Assembly: GCA_947259485.1 (NCBI GenBank)
Contig: CAMYLU010000009.1
Coordinates: 36,541-100,540, forward strand
Length of the DNA stretch: 64,000 nucleotides
Source: an uncultured Gammaproteobacteria bacterium
GTDB taxonomy: Bacteria > Pseudomonadota > Gammaproteobacteria > GCA-001735895
Direction: 5' to 3'
Of the stretch, positions 36,681 to 45,370 are shown in pieces. Numbering within the stretch: the stretch's first letter is position 1; the number at the start of each line of letters is the position of its first letter. The translations under genes and the position numbers were made by a program. The notes beneath the pieces were generated by a model. That model was not told where the DNA came from. It saw only the letters and a program-made list of their open reading frames with translations, and did no database searches.

Positions 36681-37507
36681 GACGGTGGGTGTACCTTGGC
36701 GATATTGAGCAGTGCGGCGGTATCGAGTTCCTCGTCTTCTTCCTCGACCTTTTCGATGGTGGCTTCCCAGTCTTCCTCGCCGTAGATTTGCGTCAACACT
36801 TCCGCATTGAGATTCTCGGGCGGGCCGTCGTAGACGATGCTGCCAAGCTGCAGACCGACGATACGTCGGGCAAACATTTGCGCCAGCAGCACGTCGTGAA
36901 TATTGATAATCGCGGCCAGCTGGCGTTCTTCGCACAACTCGCAGATCAGGCGCATGATCTGGCGCGAGGTTTTCGGATCGAGGCTGGCAGTGGGTTCGTC
37001 AACCAGCAGCAAATCTGGGTTCTGGATTAGCGCACGGCAGATGCCTACGCGCTGGCGCTGTCCGCCGGACAATTCGTCGGCGCGTTTGTCCGCCATGTGA
37101 TCGAGCCCGACCCGTTGCAGCAGGTTAAAGGCTTCATCGATGTCTGATTGTGGAAACTTGCGAAAAAAGCTGCGCCAGAAGCCGACGTAACCGAGGCGTC
37201 CGGAGAGTACGTTTTCCATTACGCTCAATCGCTCAACCAGCGCGTATTCCTGAAAGATCATGCCCATGCGCGTGCGTGCCCGGCGCAACTCGGATGAACC
37301 CAGGTGCGCCAGCTCGAGATCACCGAGAAATATTCTACCGGAGGACGGTTCAACCAACCGGTTGACGCAGCGAATCAGCGTGCTTTTGCCGGCTCCGGAC
37401 GGTCCGATCAGGGCCATCACCTGTCCCTTGGGGATTTCCAGGTTAACGTCCTTGAGCGCGTGATCCCCGGTTTTGTATTGCTTGTCGAGATGTTCGATGC
37501 GAAGCAT
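36677..37507 (-). CDS. phnC: Phosphonate/phosphite-type ABC transporter ATPase (PhnC family)
   Basis: The 276-aa ATPase has Walker [14 protein letters not shown], signature [15 protein letters not shown], Walker [13 protein letters not shown] and the PhnC-typical [24 protein letters not shown]. The C-terminal ~35 residues (from [19 protein letters not shown]) form an acidic extension beyond the usual end. It drives import by PhnE1/PhnE2. It is separated from phnD by 107 bases holding two strong hairpins. Confidence 0.95.
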   Translation of the reverse strand: MLRIEHLDKQYKTGDHALKDVNLEIPKGQVMALIGPSGAGKSTLIRCVNRLVEPSSGRIFLGDLELAHLGSSELRRARTRMGMIFQEYALVERLSVMENVLSGRLGYVGFWRSFFRKFPQSDIDEAFNLLQRVGLDHMADKRADELSGGQRQRVGICRALIQNPDLLLVDEPTASLDPKTSRQIMRLICELCEERQLAAIINIHDVLLAQMFARRIVGLQLGSIVYDGPPENLNAEVLTQIYGEEDWEATIEKVEEEDEELDTAALLNIAKVHPPS

Positions 37508-37534
37508 TTGTTGTACCCGATGTATAGATTCTTA

Positions 37535-37593
37535 AATCTGCCGGGAACTCCGGCAGATTAAAGGATGAGCCACGATTTGGCATCGTGGCTCAT
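37535..37593 (-). promoter_or_regulatory. Two tandem hairpins between phnD and phnC
   Basis: AATCTGCCGG/CCGGCAGATT with a five-base loop (37535-37559) and ATGAGCCACGAT/ATCGTGGCTCAT with a five-base loop (37565-37593) are both perfect. On the minus strand they follow the phnD stop. Neither has a terminator-type T run directly after it. They probably protect the phnD message or limit read-through into phnCEE. Confidence 0.7.
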
Positions 37594-37614
37594 CTTTATG
37601 CATGGCTCAAACTG

Positions 37615-38586
37615 TTACTTGCAGTCGTAGCTGACACCGTTGGCGGTGTCGATCTTGCGGATCACGTCCCAGTCGGACTTGTGGTGTATCGCGACGAAAC
37701 GACCTTCTTTTTTGAACTCTTTCTGCAGGTCGGAACCTTCCCAGTTGAAGGTAAAAAAGGCCTGCTTGATCCTGGCCGCTACTTCCGGGTGCAAATTGTG
37801 TGCATGACCGTATCCTGTGGTGGGGAAGGTCGCGGATTTGTAGATTGATGTGATATTAGCTGGATCGATAACCTTGCGATCGATCATGCGATTCATAACC
37901 GAGTTGGCCACTGCGGCAACCTCGTAATCCTTGTTGGCGATTCCGAGCACCGAATTGTCGTGCTTGCCTGAGAAAACGGTTTTGAAATCGACATCCTTGA
38001 CCAGGCCGAACTCGGATTTAAGCAGTGCTGAAGGCGCCTTGTTGCCCGAGTTGGATGTCGGCGAGGTAAACGCCAGCGTGCGCCCCTTGATGTCGGACGG
38101 TGATTTTATAGCGCTTCCCTTGGGCACGATGATTTCCATCTCGTAACCGTAGGAACCGTCCTTCGAAGCCATCATTGCAAATGGCACCAGGCCGGCGCAG
38201 GAAACCGCGACCGGGTTGCCACCGGTATTAACACCCGCAATATGCAGGCGTCCGGAGCGCATCGCTTCGTACTGGGCGGCATAGGATTGCACTGGGAAGA
38301 ACACGACTTTTTTGCCGGTTACTTCCGACATGTGCTTGATGAAGCCATCCCATACCTTGGCGTAGATAGCGGGATCCTCGACCGGGGTATAAGAAAAGAT
38401 GATCGTATCGGGATTAATCCATTCGGACGGGTCAATTGGCAGGTCGGCGACAAGGTCATGGTCGCGGTCGCAGTATTGGTCATCCAGGGTGCCGCGGAAG
38501 CAGTCTTCGGCTAGCACAACGCTGGAAAAACAGAAAATTAAAAACAGTCCGGACAGCTGGGTCCAGATCGATATCGACTTTTTCAT
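37615..38586 (-). CDS. phnD: Phosphate/phosphite/phosphonate-type ABC binding protein (PhnD family)
   Basis: The 323-aa periplasmic protein has a signal peptide (cut after VLA), an N-terminal Cys-containing segment (EDCFRGTLDDQYCDRDHDLVAD), then the PhnD core: FSYTPVEDPAIYAKVWDGFIKHM, AGVNTGGNPVAVSCAG, FTSPTSNSGNKAPSALLKSEFG and TFPTTGYGHAHNL. The TSPTSNSG loop binds the oxyanion. Ligand may be phosphite, a phosphonate or another phosphorus oxyanion. It is first in the operon, with CGAGGAG upstream of the start. Confidence 0.92.
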   Translation of the reverse strand: MKKSISIWTQLSGLFLIFCFSSVVLAEDCFRGTLDDQYCDRDHDLVADLPIDPSEWINPDTIIFSYTPVEDPAIYAKVWDGFIKHMSEVTGKKVVFFPVQSYAAQYEAMRSGRLHIAGVNTGGNPVAVSCAGLVPFAMMASKDGSYGYEMEIIVPKGSAIKSPSDIKGRTLAFTSPTSNSGNKAPSALLKSEFGLVKDVDFKTVFSGKHDNSVLGIANKDYEVAAVANSVMNRMIDRKVIDPANITSIYKSATFPTTGYGHAHNLHPEVAARIKQAFFTFNWEGSDLQKEFKKEGRFVAIHHKSDWDVIRKIDTANGVSYDCK

Positions 38587-38688
38587 GAAATTACTCCTCG
38601 GCTTGTTTTGTTAGGCGGGCTATTATTATCGCAAACAATTATTACAGTTCCCCCGCTACGGCTGCATTATTCTCCTTTGATACGGGTG

Positions 38689-39348
38689 ATGCAACTTTTG
38701 CCCGGTCAGCAGGGTGTCGTCAAGGGTACAGCGTCGGAGAGAACCGGTTTGAATTACCTGCTTGAAATCAATCACTTGCGTAACCGCTACCTTGCGATGC
38801 GGCATGGGCGCAGTATTGCTAACCAGCAGGGAATCATTGTCAGTCATCCTGACAATGGACGCGACCGCTTCGGTTTAAGCGAACTGGGACGTGAGCAGGT
38901 AAAGCAAAGCCTGCAAAACTTCGGGTTACTTGACGTCAATACGATCATTGTCAGCTCGGATTTTTGCCGCGCTCGAGAATCGGCTGATATCGCGAACGCG
39001 CTACTTAATGGCAACGGGTCAATCAACCTCGATTCACGCTTACGCGAGCGTAATTTTGGTGAACTTGAGTTAACCCCCGATAGTGGCTACGTGGAAGTCT
39101 GGCAACAGGACGCAAAGGATCCGGACAGCCAACCGAGAGGAGTCGAAAGCGTAAACCAGGTAATGAGCCGGGTAACCTCGGTAGTCACAGAGTATGAGGA
39201 CCGTTATAGCGGCGCGACGATACTGCTGGTGTCTCACGGGGACGCGCTGCAGATTTTGCAAACTGCTTTTGCCAGGATGGATGGGTCATCACATCGACAA
39301 CTGGATCATCTGCATACCGCACAAATTCGGCAACTGCAATTCGATTAG
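38689..39348 (+). CDS. Histidine phosphatase (phosphoglycerate mutase-like) family protein
   Basis: The protein shows RYLAMRHGRSIANQQGIIVSHPD, the RHG nucleophile motif of the superfamily, then SDFCRARESADI, RLRERNFGELE and VSHGDALQI with the second catalytic His. These make a phosphomonoesterase of the PhoE/GpmB type likely. The start is uncertain: I take the ATG at 38689 (219 aa); a TTG nearer RHG would leave the usual short lead. It is divergent from phnD, and could release phosphate from an imported or internal ester. Confidence 0.75.
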   Translation: MQLLPGQQGVVKGTASERTGLNYLLEINHLRNRYLAMRHGRSIANQQGIIVSHPDNGRDRFGLSELGREQVKQSLQNFGLLDVNTIIVSSDFCRARESADIANALLNGNGSINLDSRLRERNFGELELTPDSGYVEVWQQDAKDPDSQPRGVESVNQVMSRVTSVVTEYEDRYSGATILLVSHGDALQILQTAFARMDGSSHRQLDHLHTAQIRQLQFD

Positions 39349-39377
39349 CCGGATGCTTAACCCGGAGGCTGCAGTAG

Positions 39378-40955
39378 CTATTGTTGTTGTGCCTTGTGCA
39401 GGTAATGACAAATACGACTGACGTGGCGGCTCACGCGGGTTAACCAGCGTAGCGCCTCGGCAGACTCGGTGGCGTAGCGGATATCGATTTCCCCGCGGGC
39501 TACCGCCTGGTAAATTTTTTCACGCTGCGGATCTTCCATGCCGAGGGTGCGCTGATAGGATTGCTCGGCAAGCTCGCAGGCCCGCTCAAGCTGCTGTGCT
39601 TCAACGGCATCGATAATTTCGTCGATCTGGCTATCCATGACAATTTCAACCTCGGTCAATTCATGTCGCTGGCTGGCGGTGATCGCACGATTCAGATCTT
39701 CGTCACAGCGCTCGTGCAGGCGTTGCATATGATCGGTTGCATGAATCAATGCGATTAATTTTTGCGCTTCCCGGCTTTGTGGATTGCGAAGGTTAATCTG
39801 ATCGAGGAAGTCGTGAGTTTCATCGAGGATGGTTTGCAACTTCGGCATATCCGCACGAATTTCATGTTCCTCCTGTTCGAGTATCAGGTTGATATTGACC
39901 ATTAATGTCAGAAACTCAGTGATAATAATTTTTTGCGCCGCCATCAGGGCAACGTCGGGTTCCTTCAGCAGCGCCTTGTCGAGGCTGCGCGTGTAGCGCG
40001 GCTGGGTATCCGGGATCAGTTTTTCCATCATCGCCGCAAACTGTTGCGTGAACGGAAGTACCAGCAGGGCCCCGATTGCATTAAAAGTGGTGTGAAAAGC
40101 CACCAGTGCAATTTCGGGATTGCCCAGTATCTCGATTTCAATTATTGCTTCCCAGAAATAAACGAAGGGTGTGATTAAAATGAGTGCGCCTATCGCGGTA
40201 AAACAGTTGTAGATAACATGTGAAAAGCCGGTGCGCCGAGTCCCGGCAGTTCCTCCGATCGTTGCTATCGCGGCAGTAACCGTGGTACCGACATCCATGC
40301 CGATTACCAGTGCCGCGGCCTGTTCAAAATTGATCGCGCCGGCATTGATTGCAACCAGCGCTGCGGCGACACCGGCGCTCGAAGACTGGGTAAGAATCGT
40401 GATCACGGCGCCCAGCAGCAGCAACTTTAGTCGACCAGTCAGACTGTCAGCAGGTAGTAAATCCAGGTTCACCATGTCCGAGTAACCGGCAGCCGCCTGC
40501 TGTAACAAATCGATACCCAGAAAGATTAGTCCGAACCCGGCCAGTGAGAACCCGACCTGGGCGATTCTGCCCGATGCAAAAATGCGTAGCATTACCCCGA
40601 CAAAGATCAACGGTAGCAGCAGGCTTCCGAGGTTTAATTTAAATCCCAGTAGCGCGACCATCCAGCCGGTGATGGTGGTACCGATATTAGCGCCGAAGAT
40701 GATACCGAGCGATTGTGAAAAGGTAAGCAGCCCTGCACCGACAAATCCAACCGCAGCCACGGTGGTTGCACTCGATGATTGCAGGATTGCGGTACTGATG
40801 GTGCCAGTCATGGCGCCGCTCCACGGGCTGCGTGTGGCGTCCGCCAACCACTGGCTAATGCGTGCCCCGGCGAGTGCTTTTAAGCCCTCGGTCATGACTA
40901 CCATACCGAGCAGAAAAACACCGACACCGCCGATAACCTGCATCAAGGATTGCAA
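39378..40955 (-). CDS. Na/Pi cotransporter family protein with PhoU-like tail
   Basis: The 525-aa protein has two Na/Pi repeats marked by ILQSSSATTVAAVGFVGAG and LTQSSSAGVAAALVAINAG with about eight to nine membrane segments, then a cytoplasmic helical PhoU-like domain (about residues 330-525). It is likely a sodium-driven phosphate exporter or importer of the NptA/YjbB class. I keep the TTG start at 40955 because AAGGGGG lies five bases before it; the ATG at 40943 is the alternative. It is convergent with the phosphatase gene. Confidence 0.88.
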   Translation of the reverse strand: MQSLMQVIGGVGVFLLGMVVMTEGLKALAGARISQWLADATRSPWSGAMTGTISTAILQSSSATTVAAVGFVGAGLLTFSQSLGIIFGANIGTTITGWMVALLGFKLNLGSLLLPLIFVGVMLRIFASGRIAQVGFSLAGFGLIFLGIDLLQQAAAGYSDMVNLDLLPADSLTGRLKLLLLGAVITILTQSSSAGVAAALVAINAGAINFEQAAALVIGMDVGTTVTAAIATIGGTAGTRRTGFSHVIYNCFTAIGALILITPFVYFWEAIIEIEILGNPEIALVAFHTTFNAIGALLVLPFTQQFAAMMEKLIPDTQPRYTRSLDKALLKEPDVALMAAQKIIITEFLTLMVNINLILEQEEHEIRADMPKLQTILDETHDFLDQINLRNPQSREAQKLIALIHATDHMQRLHERCDEDLNRAITASQRHELTEVEIVMDSQIDEIIDAVEAQQLERACELAEQSYQRTLGMEDPQREKIYQAVARGEIDIRYATESAEALRWLTRVSRHVSRICHYLHKAQQQ

Positions 40956-41106
40956 TCTGGCCCCCTTAAGCCCCTGTGGGGGGCTTATTCTATAAAAAAC
41001 GCTTACTTTAATTCAAAAACTGGAACCTAGTTCAATTAACAAAACAGGTGCATCCATGCTAATCTTAAGCGTCCATACGTACTTTAACAGTATATAAGGA
41101 CAGGTT

Positions 41107-43410
41107 GTGAGCTTCGACTATAAGGCAATTCGTGCAAGTCAAAATGCCAGCGGAACCCAGTGGGCTTCGTATAGCGACCTGTTTATGGTACTCGCCTTCA
41201 TTTTTCTACTCATGTACATGGTGTCGAGCCTGCGCACTGGCATGATCTCGGTGACCTCCCACGCCAAGATCAAGGAAGTCAAACAGGAACTCGAATTATA
41301 CGAAACCACCAGGGATCAATACTTGACTGAGCGCACCAACGCACAGGAGAAAAAAATATACCAGGAAATCATCGAACAGATTGCGCTGCTCGAAGACGAG
41401 GCGACAGCAAAAAAGAAAAAACTGGCACAAGAATCCCAAGAGCAGGAAGAACGCGAATCCGAGCTTAATCAGTACCAGCAGATGATTGTAACGATGATGA
41501 ACGCCAACACGGTTGCCAAGGCCGAGGCAGCCAGGCAAATGTCATCGCAAAAGCAACAAAACCTGGAGCTTCAGCAAACGATTGCGGAACGCAGTACGGA
41601 ACTTGAGTCGCTGCAACAGAAATTGCAGCAGGAAAAGACGGAACTTGCCGAGTTACAAAAGCAATTTGCTGCTGAAACCGAACAGCAGGAACAAAAAATT
41701 GAATCCCTGAGATCCAGGTTCGAACAAGATCAAGCCAAGGTTGCGGAATTAGAAGAGTTTATTCGAACCGAGGCAGAGGAACGTGAAGCCTTGAAGAAGG
41801 CGCATGCCACGGAAGCGGAAAAACTCGCCAGCAAATACGAAGAGCTAAAAGCACAAAACGAACAGGGTCAAAGCCAGGTCGCTACGTTGGAGGAAACCCT
41901 GAGCGCAGAAGCGGCGGCAAAGGAGCGCCTGGAAAAACTGCATGCGCAGCAAACCGAGGCGTTAGAGCAAAAATTCGTATCACTGAAAACCGAGTTTGAT
42001 CAGAGTTTAAACAACCTGGCTTCTCTAGAAGGCCAGATAGAACAGGAGACCCTGGAAAAGGCGGCTCTCGAGGATGCCTACTCGAAGCAAACCGAGGGCC
42101 TGCAAGATCAATTGAAACAGTTGGCCAGCGAGTACGGCAAGAACCAGACCAAGCTTGCGACTCTAGAGCAGCAGTTGCAGCAGCGTGCTGCCGAGAAGCA
42201 GGCACTGGAAGCAACCTTGATTACCCAAACCGAATATCTTGAGGGCAAGATATCCGAATTAGCCGCACAACGAAACCAAAGCGAGATACAACTCGCCGCG
42301 CTGGCGCAAACCCTGGCCAAGGAAGCCGCCGAGAAGGCCGCCCTGGAAAGTTCGCTTGCCGCGCAAACTCAAAATCTCGAAGGCAAGATTGAAGAACTCT
42401 CACAAAAACAGGGTCAAAGTCAAGCCGAACTGGAAGCTCTCGAAAATCAGTTGAGCCAGCAGGCTGCCGAGAAGTTCGCGATGAAAAATGCGAGCGCCGC
42501 GGAACTGGCTGACCTGGCGGATAAGTATGAAAAACTGCAGGGCGACTACGATGACAAGCGAACTGAACTTGCGTCGTTAGAAGATAATATCGAGGCGGGC
42601 AGGGCAGAGATCGCGGGTCTCGAGGAAGAGCACCAGGGACAACTCAAGGAACTCGAAGACAAGTTCAAGGGCCTCGAGGATGCCTATGAAGCCAACCAGG
42701 CTGAAGTTGCGCGGTTGCAGGAGGATCTGAGCGGTGCGAAAGAGAACCTGGAGGACACTGCGCAAAATCTGAGCAAGGCTGAATCCGATCTGGATACAAC
42801 CTCCAAGGAGTTGCAAAAGGCTCTGGAATTGGCAAAGAGCCGCCAGGACGTTGCACAGCGCATCAAGGATGATTTTGGCAAGGCGGGTATTATCGCCGAG
42901 GTTGATAAGAGCACCGGTGACGTGATCCTGGATTTCGGCGACGATTATTTCGATACCGACAGTTACAAGTTGAAGCCGGGCATGCGTAAAACCATCCGCC
43001 GGGCGATTCCGATTTACGCCAAGAGCCTGTTCGACAGCGAATCAGAAACTGCAGATATTTCTTCAGTCGAGATTATTGGATTTGCCTCCCCGACCTACGG
43101 CGGAAAGCCGGTCAACCCGAACTCGTTATCGGCAACAAATCGCAAGGCGGTTAACTACAACCTGGACTTGAGTTACGCGCGCGCCAGGTCGATATTCGAA
43201 TTTGTTTTCGATACCGGTAAGATCAAGTTCAAACACCAGGATGACATGTTACCGCTGATCAAGGTAACCGGTAGAAGCTTCTTCACCGAACAGGTGGACC
43301 CAAGTGATACCGGCAACCTTTCACGAAGAGAATTTTGCCAACTTTATAATTGCTATGAATCCCAACGCGTAATTATCAAGTTTGGACTAATTGAGAAAAG
43401 GAACACCTAA
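41107..43410 (+). CDS. MotB/ZorB-like motor subunit with giant coiled coil and OmpA-like domain
   Basis: The 767-aa protein starts at GTG. Residues 19-42 read WASYSDLFMVLAFIFLLMYM, matching the MotB transmembrane pattern, with Asp24 at the ion-binding position. Residues ~60-590 are coiled coil, including seven exact 46-residue repeats (residues 211-532). The C-terminal ~170 residues are OmpA-like (DVILDFGDDYFDTDSYKL, then NYNLDLSYARARSIFEFVF), but the peptidoglycan-binding GHTD equivalent reads GFAS. The stop shares one base with the MotA-like gene. No flagellar, Tol or Zorya partner is adjacent. Process driven is unknown. Confidence 0.85.
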   Translation: MSFDYKAIRASQNASGTQWASYSDLFMVLAFIFLLMYMVSSLRTGMISVTSHAKIKEVKQELELYETTRDQYLTERTNAQEKKIYQEIIEQIALLEDEATAKKKKLAQESQEQEERESELNQYQQMIVTMMNANTVAKAEAARQMSSQKQQNLELQQTIAERSTELESLQQKLQQEKTELAELQKQFAAETEQQEQKIESLRSRFEQDQAKVAELEEFIRTEAEEREALKKAHATEAEKLASKYEELKAQNEQGQSQVATLEETLSAEAAAKERLEKLHAQQTEALEQKFVSLKTEFDQSLNNLASLEGQIEQETLEKAALEDAYSKQTEGLQDQLKQLASEYGKNQTKLATLEQQLQQRAAEKQALEATLITQTEYLEGKISELAAQRNQSEIQLAALAQTLAKEAAEKAALESSLAAQTQNLEGKIEELSQKQGQSQAELEALENQLSQQAAEKFAMKNASAAELADLADKYEKLQGDYDDKRTELASLEDNIEAGRAEIAGLEEEHQGQLKELEDKFKGLEDAYEANQAEVARLQEDLSGAKENLEDTAQNLSKAESDLDTTSKELQKALELAKSRQDVAQRIKDDFGKAGIIAEVDKSTGDVILDFGDDYFDTDSYKLKPGMRKTIRRAIPIYAKSLFDSESETADISSVEIIGFASPTYGGKPVNPNSLSATNRKAVNYNLDLSYARARSIFEFVFDTGKIKFKHQDDMLPLIKVTGRSFFTEQVDPSDTGNLSRREFCQLYNCYESQRVIIKFGLIEKRNT
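41737..42702 (+). repeat. Seven in-frame 138-base (46-residue) coiled-coil repeats
   Basis: Units begin at codons for KVAELEE, QVATLEE, NLASLEG, KLATLEQ, QLAALAQ, ELEALEN and ELASLED, spaced exactly 46 residues. Each carries a central AAEKxALE-like block followed by LEGKIEEL-like. 46 equals five heptads plus one hendecad, so each unit includes one stutter. A shorter 32-residue unit, lacking two heptads, precedes them. DNA is diverged, so the array is old. Confidence 0.9.
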
Positions 43411-44309
43411 TGAACGCAGCTATCGTCGATTTAATTAACGTCGTGGTGCAATATGCCACCGATTTCCTGATGCCGATTTTGCTATTCGCCTTTATTCTCG
43501 CCGTTATCATGCGCTTGCTGATTACGGTGACGATTCACCGGCAGAGACGCTTCGTTAAGGAATTTTGCAAACGCGTGCATGAAGACATTATGGCGAGGCC
43601 CGAGCCCCGGGGTTCCTTTTACAGTCATGTCAAAAGGGCAATGACGCGCACCTATTTTGAAAATTTCGAGTTACGCGCACGCTATAAACGCCGTAACGAA
43701 GACCATATCATGACGGTCGGCGATCGCGTATTTTTGATTCAGGATGGCATCATTCGCCTGATCGATGATTATTTGCAACACATCAGGTACCTGCGCAAGG
43801 AATCCGGTCACCAGCCCGATTTTCACGAAATCTCGAATAGCGTGATGGGCTCAAACCCTATATTCAACCGGGTGCTGGGGATATTCCCGTTAAGCCGAAC
43901 CAATGACGTGCTCAACATCCTGCCCAGTATCTTTATCGTCGGCGGTATATTCGGAACTTTTCTCGGTATCATGAGGGCGTTGCCCGAACTGACCGCGATG
44001 GATATCACCAACGCCGAAGCCAGCAAGATTGTTATTGACAACTTCCTGATCAAGATCTCGTTCGCGCTGAGTACCTCGATTCTAGGCATCGTGTTGTCGA
44101 TCATCATGAGTTTTATGAATACCCTGCTGTCGCCGACCAACACCTATGTTGAAATTGTCGACGCATTTAACTCGGCTTCAGAGATCCTGTGGAACAAGTC
44201 AGAGCATAATGACCTGCGAGGCGCTGATCCGGATGTGAGCAATCGCGAATCCGAATCATTGGACGCTTTCGATATGGCTATCGCCGGTCTTCACGCCAGG
44301 CAAACCTAG
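43410..44309 (+). CDS. MotA/TolQ/ZorA-like motor subunit
   Basis: The 299-aa protein has three membrane segments (about residues 19-41, 167-190 and 212-239) and a cytoplasmic loop of about 120 residues between the first two, the TolQ/ExbB topology. The second helix reads ILPSIFIVGGIFGTFLGIMRALPEL and the third SFALSTSILGIVLSIIMSFMNTL, matching the MotA/TolQ/ExbB ion-channel motifs. It is coupled to the MotB-like gene upstream (TAATG); the order B then A is reverse of motAB, tolQR and zorAB. Confidence 0.88.
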   Translation: MNAAIVDLINVVVQYATDFLMPILLFAFILAVIMRLLITVTIHRQRRFVKEFCKRVHEDIMARPEPRGSFYSHVKRAMTRTYFENFELRARYKRRNEDHIMTVGDRVFLIQDGIIRLIDDYLQHIRYLRKESGHQPDFHEISNSVMGSNPIFNRVLGIFPLSRTNDVLNILPSIFIVGGIFGTFLGIMRALPELTAMDITNAEASKIVIDNFLIKISFALSTSILGIVLSIIMSFMNTLLSPTNTYVEIVDAFNSASEILWNKSEHNDLRGADPDVSNRESESLDAFDMAIAGLHARQT

Positions 44310-44350
44310 AACTGCTACTCGCATGCCCGGGTAATAACCTGGAGGCACAG

Positions 44351-44470
44351 ATGGAGCTCGAGAGTCAACTGGTGTCACGATGCGCAGCTTCGGCCGACGG
44401 GCGCGAGGGTTCCGGACTTTCGTTGACAAGCCCCAGTCTGAAGTTGAATAGGGGGATAGCAGGTCCATGA
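44351..44470 (+). CDS. Possible 39-residue upstream ORF coupled to the aminotransferase
   Basis: An ATG at 44351 has a strong Shine-Dalgarno (GGAGG, five bases upstream) and opens a 39-codon frame rich in Ser and Leu (MELESQLVSRCAASADGREG...). Its TGA overlaps the aminotransferase ATG (ATGA), the arrangement of translational coupling. I do not recognise the peptide. It may be a leader peptide or chance. A TTGACA at 44423 inside it could instead belong to a promoter. Confidence 0.35.
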   Translation: MELESQLVSRCAASADGREGSGLSLTSPSLKLNRGIAGP

Positions 44471-45360
44471 CCGATTTTTCACAGGGCGCCGCATTTATCG
44501 ATGATGAATATGTGCCGGTTGCCGATGCCAGGATCCCGGTGCTGGACTGGGGATTCCTGCATTCCGATGCTACTTACGATGTCGCTCATGCATGGCATGG
44601 CAGGTTCTTCCGCATCGATGACTATCTGGATCGTTTTCATGCCAGCATGGAGAGGCTGCGCATGTCGGTACCTTATAGCCGTGAACAGATTCGCTCAATC
44701 ATGTTCGAGCTGGTCAAGCGCAGCGGACTGCGCGATGCCTATGTCGAAATTGTCTGCACCCGCGGTTTGCCCGCGCCGGGTTCACGCGACCCGCGCAGCT
44801 GCGAAAACCGATTTCTGGCATTCGCGATTCCCTTCGTCTGGATTGCCAGTGACGAACTGCGTGAAACCGGGCTCAATCTTTTAATCAGCAGCCAACAACG
44901 CATCCCGCCGGAGTCCATCGATCCCCGTATCAAGAATTATCACTGGCTCGATATGGTTATGGCCCTGTTCGAAGCCTACGACCATGACGCCGATAGTGCC
45001 GTGCTTGTCGATGCCGAAGGCAACCTCGTGGAGGGCCCGGGATTCAATGTATTCGTGCGCCATGGAAATACCGTAATGACCCCGTCGCGAGGCGTGCTCG
45101 AAGGCGTGACCCGGGAAACGATTCTGGAATTGCTGGTCCGGGAGAACCTGGAGGTAGAGCAGGCTCTGTTACCTGCGGCTACGGCGCGAGCGGCCGACGA
45201 GGTGTTTATTACCAGCACCGCGGGTGGCGTCATGCCGGTTACCCGAATCTCGGGGAAACCGGTTGGTGACGGCAAGCCGGGTGCCTTAACGGCACAACTG
45301 AATGCCGCTTATTGGGCCCTGCACGATGATCCTGCCTACAGCGTGCCTATTGACTACTGA
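44467..45360 (+). CDS. Class IV aminotransferase (D-alanine/branched-chain type)
   Basis: The 297-aa PLP enzyme follows the fold IV pattern: [24 protein letters not shown] at the N-terminus, catalytic Lys in [40 protein letters not shown], and [15 protein letters not shown], which holds the PLP phosphate. It could be a D-amino acid, branched-chain or (R)-selective amine transaminase; I cannot choose. It precedes the SDR gene by ten bases, suggesting a transaminase/dehydrogenase pair. Confidence 0.88.
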   Translation: MTDFSQGAAFIDDEYVPVADARIPVLDWGFLHSDATYDVAHAWHGRFFRIDDYLDRFHASMERLRMSVPYSREQIRSIMFELVKRSGLRDAYVEIVCTRGLPAPGSRDPRSCENRFLAFAIPFVWIASDELRETGLNLLISSQQRIPPESIDPRIKNYHWLDMVMALFEAYDHDADSAVLVDAEGNLVEGPGFNVFVRHGNTVMTPSRGVLEGVTRETILELLVRENLEVEQALLPAATARAADEVFITSTAGGVMPVTRISGKPVGDGKPGALTAQLNAAYWALHDDPAYSVPIDY

Positions 45361-45370
45361 GGACGAGAAT

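Noticed and set aside
36681..36935. 85-codon upstream extension of the first PhnE
   Set aside because: It is Arg-rich shadow sequence over phnC; the ATG overlapping the phnC stop gives the normal N-terminus.
38620..38660. Pho box upstream of phnD
   Set aside because: The best alignment to the 18-base Pho box consensus matches only about 11 positions, too weak to call.
41107..44309. Complete Zorya defence system
   Set aside because: Only the motor-like pair is present; no ZorC, ZorD or ZorE gene lies nearby, the gene order is reversed and the coil is on the wrong subunit.
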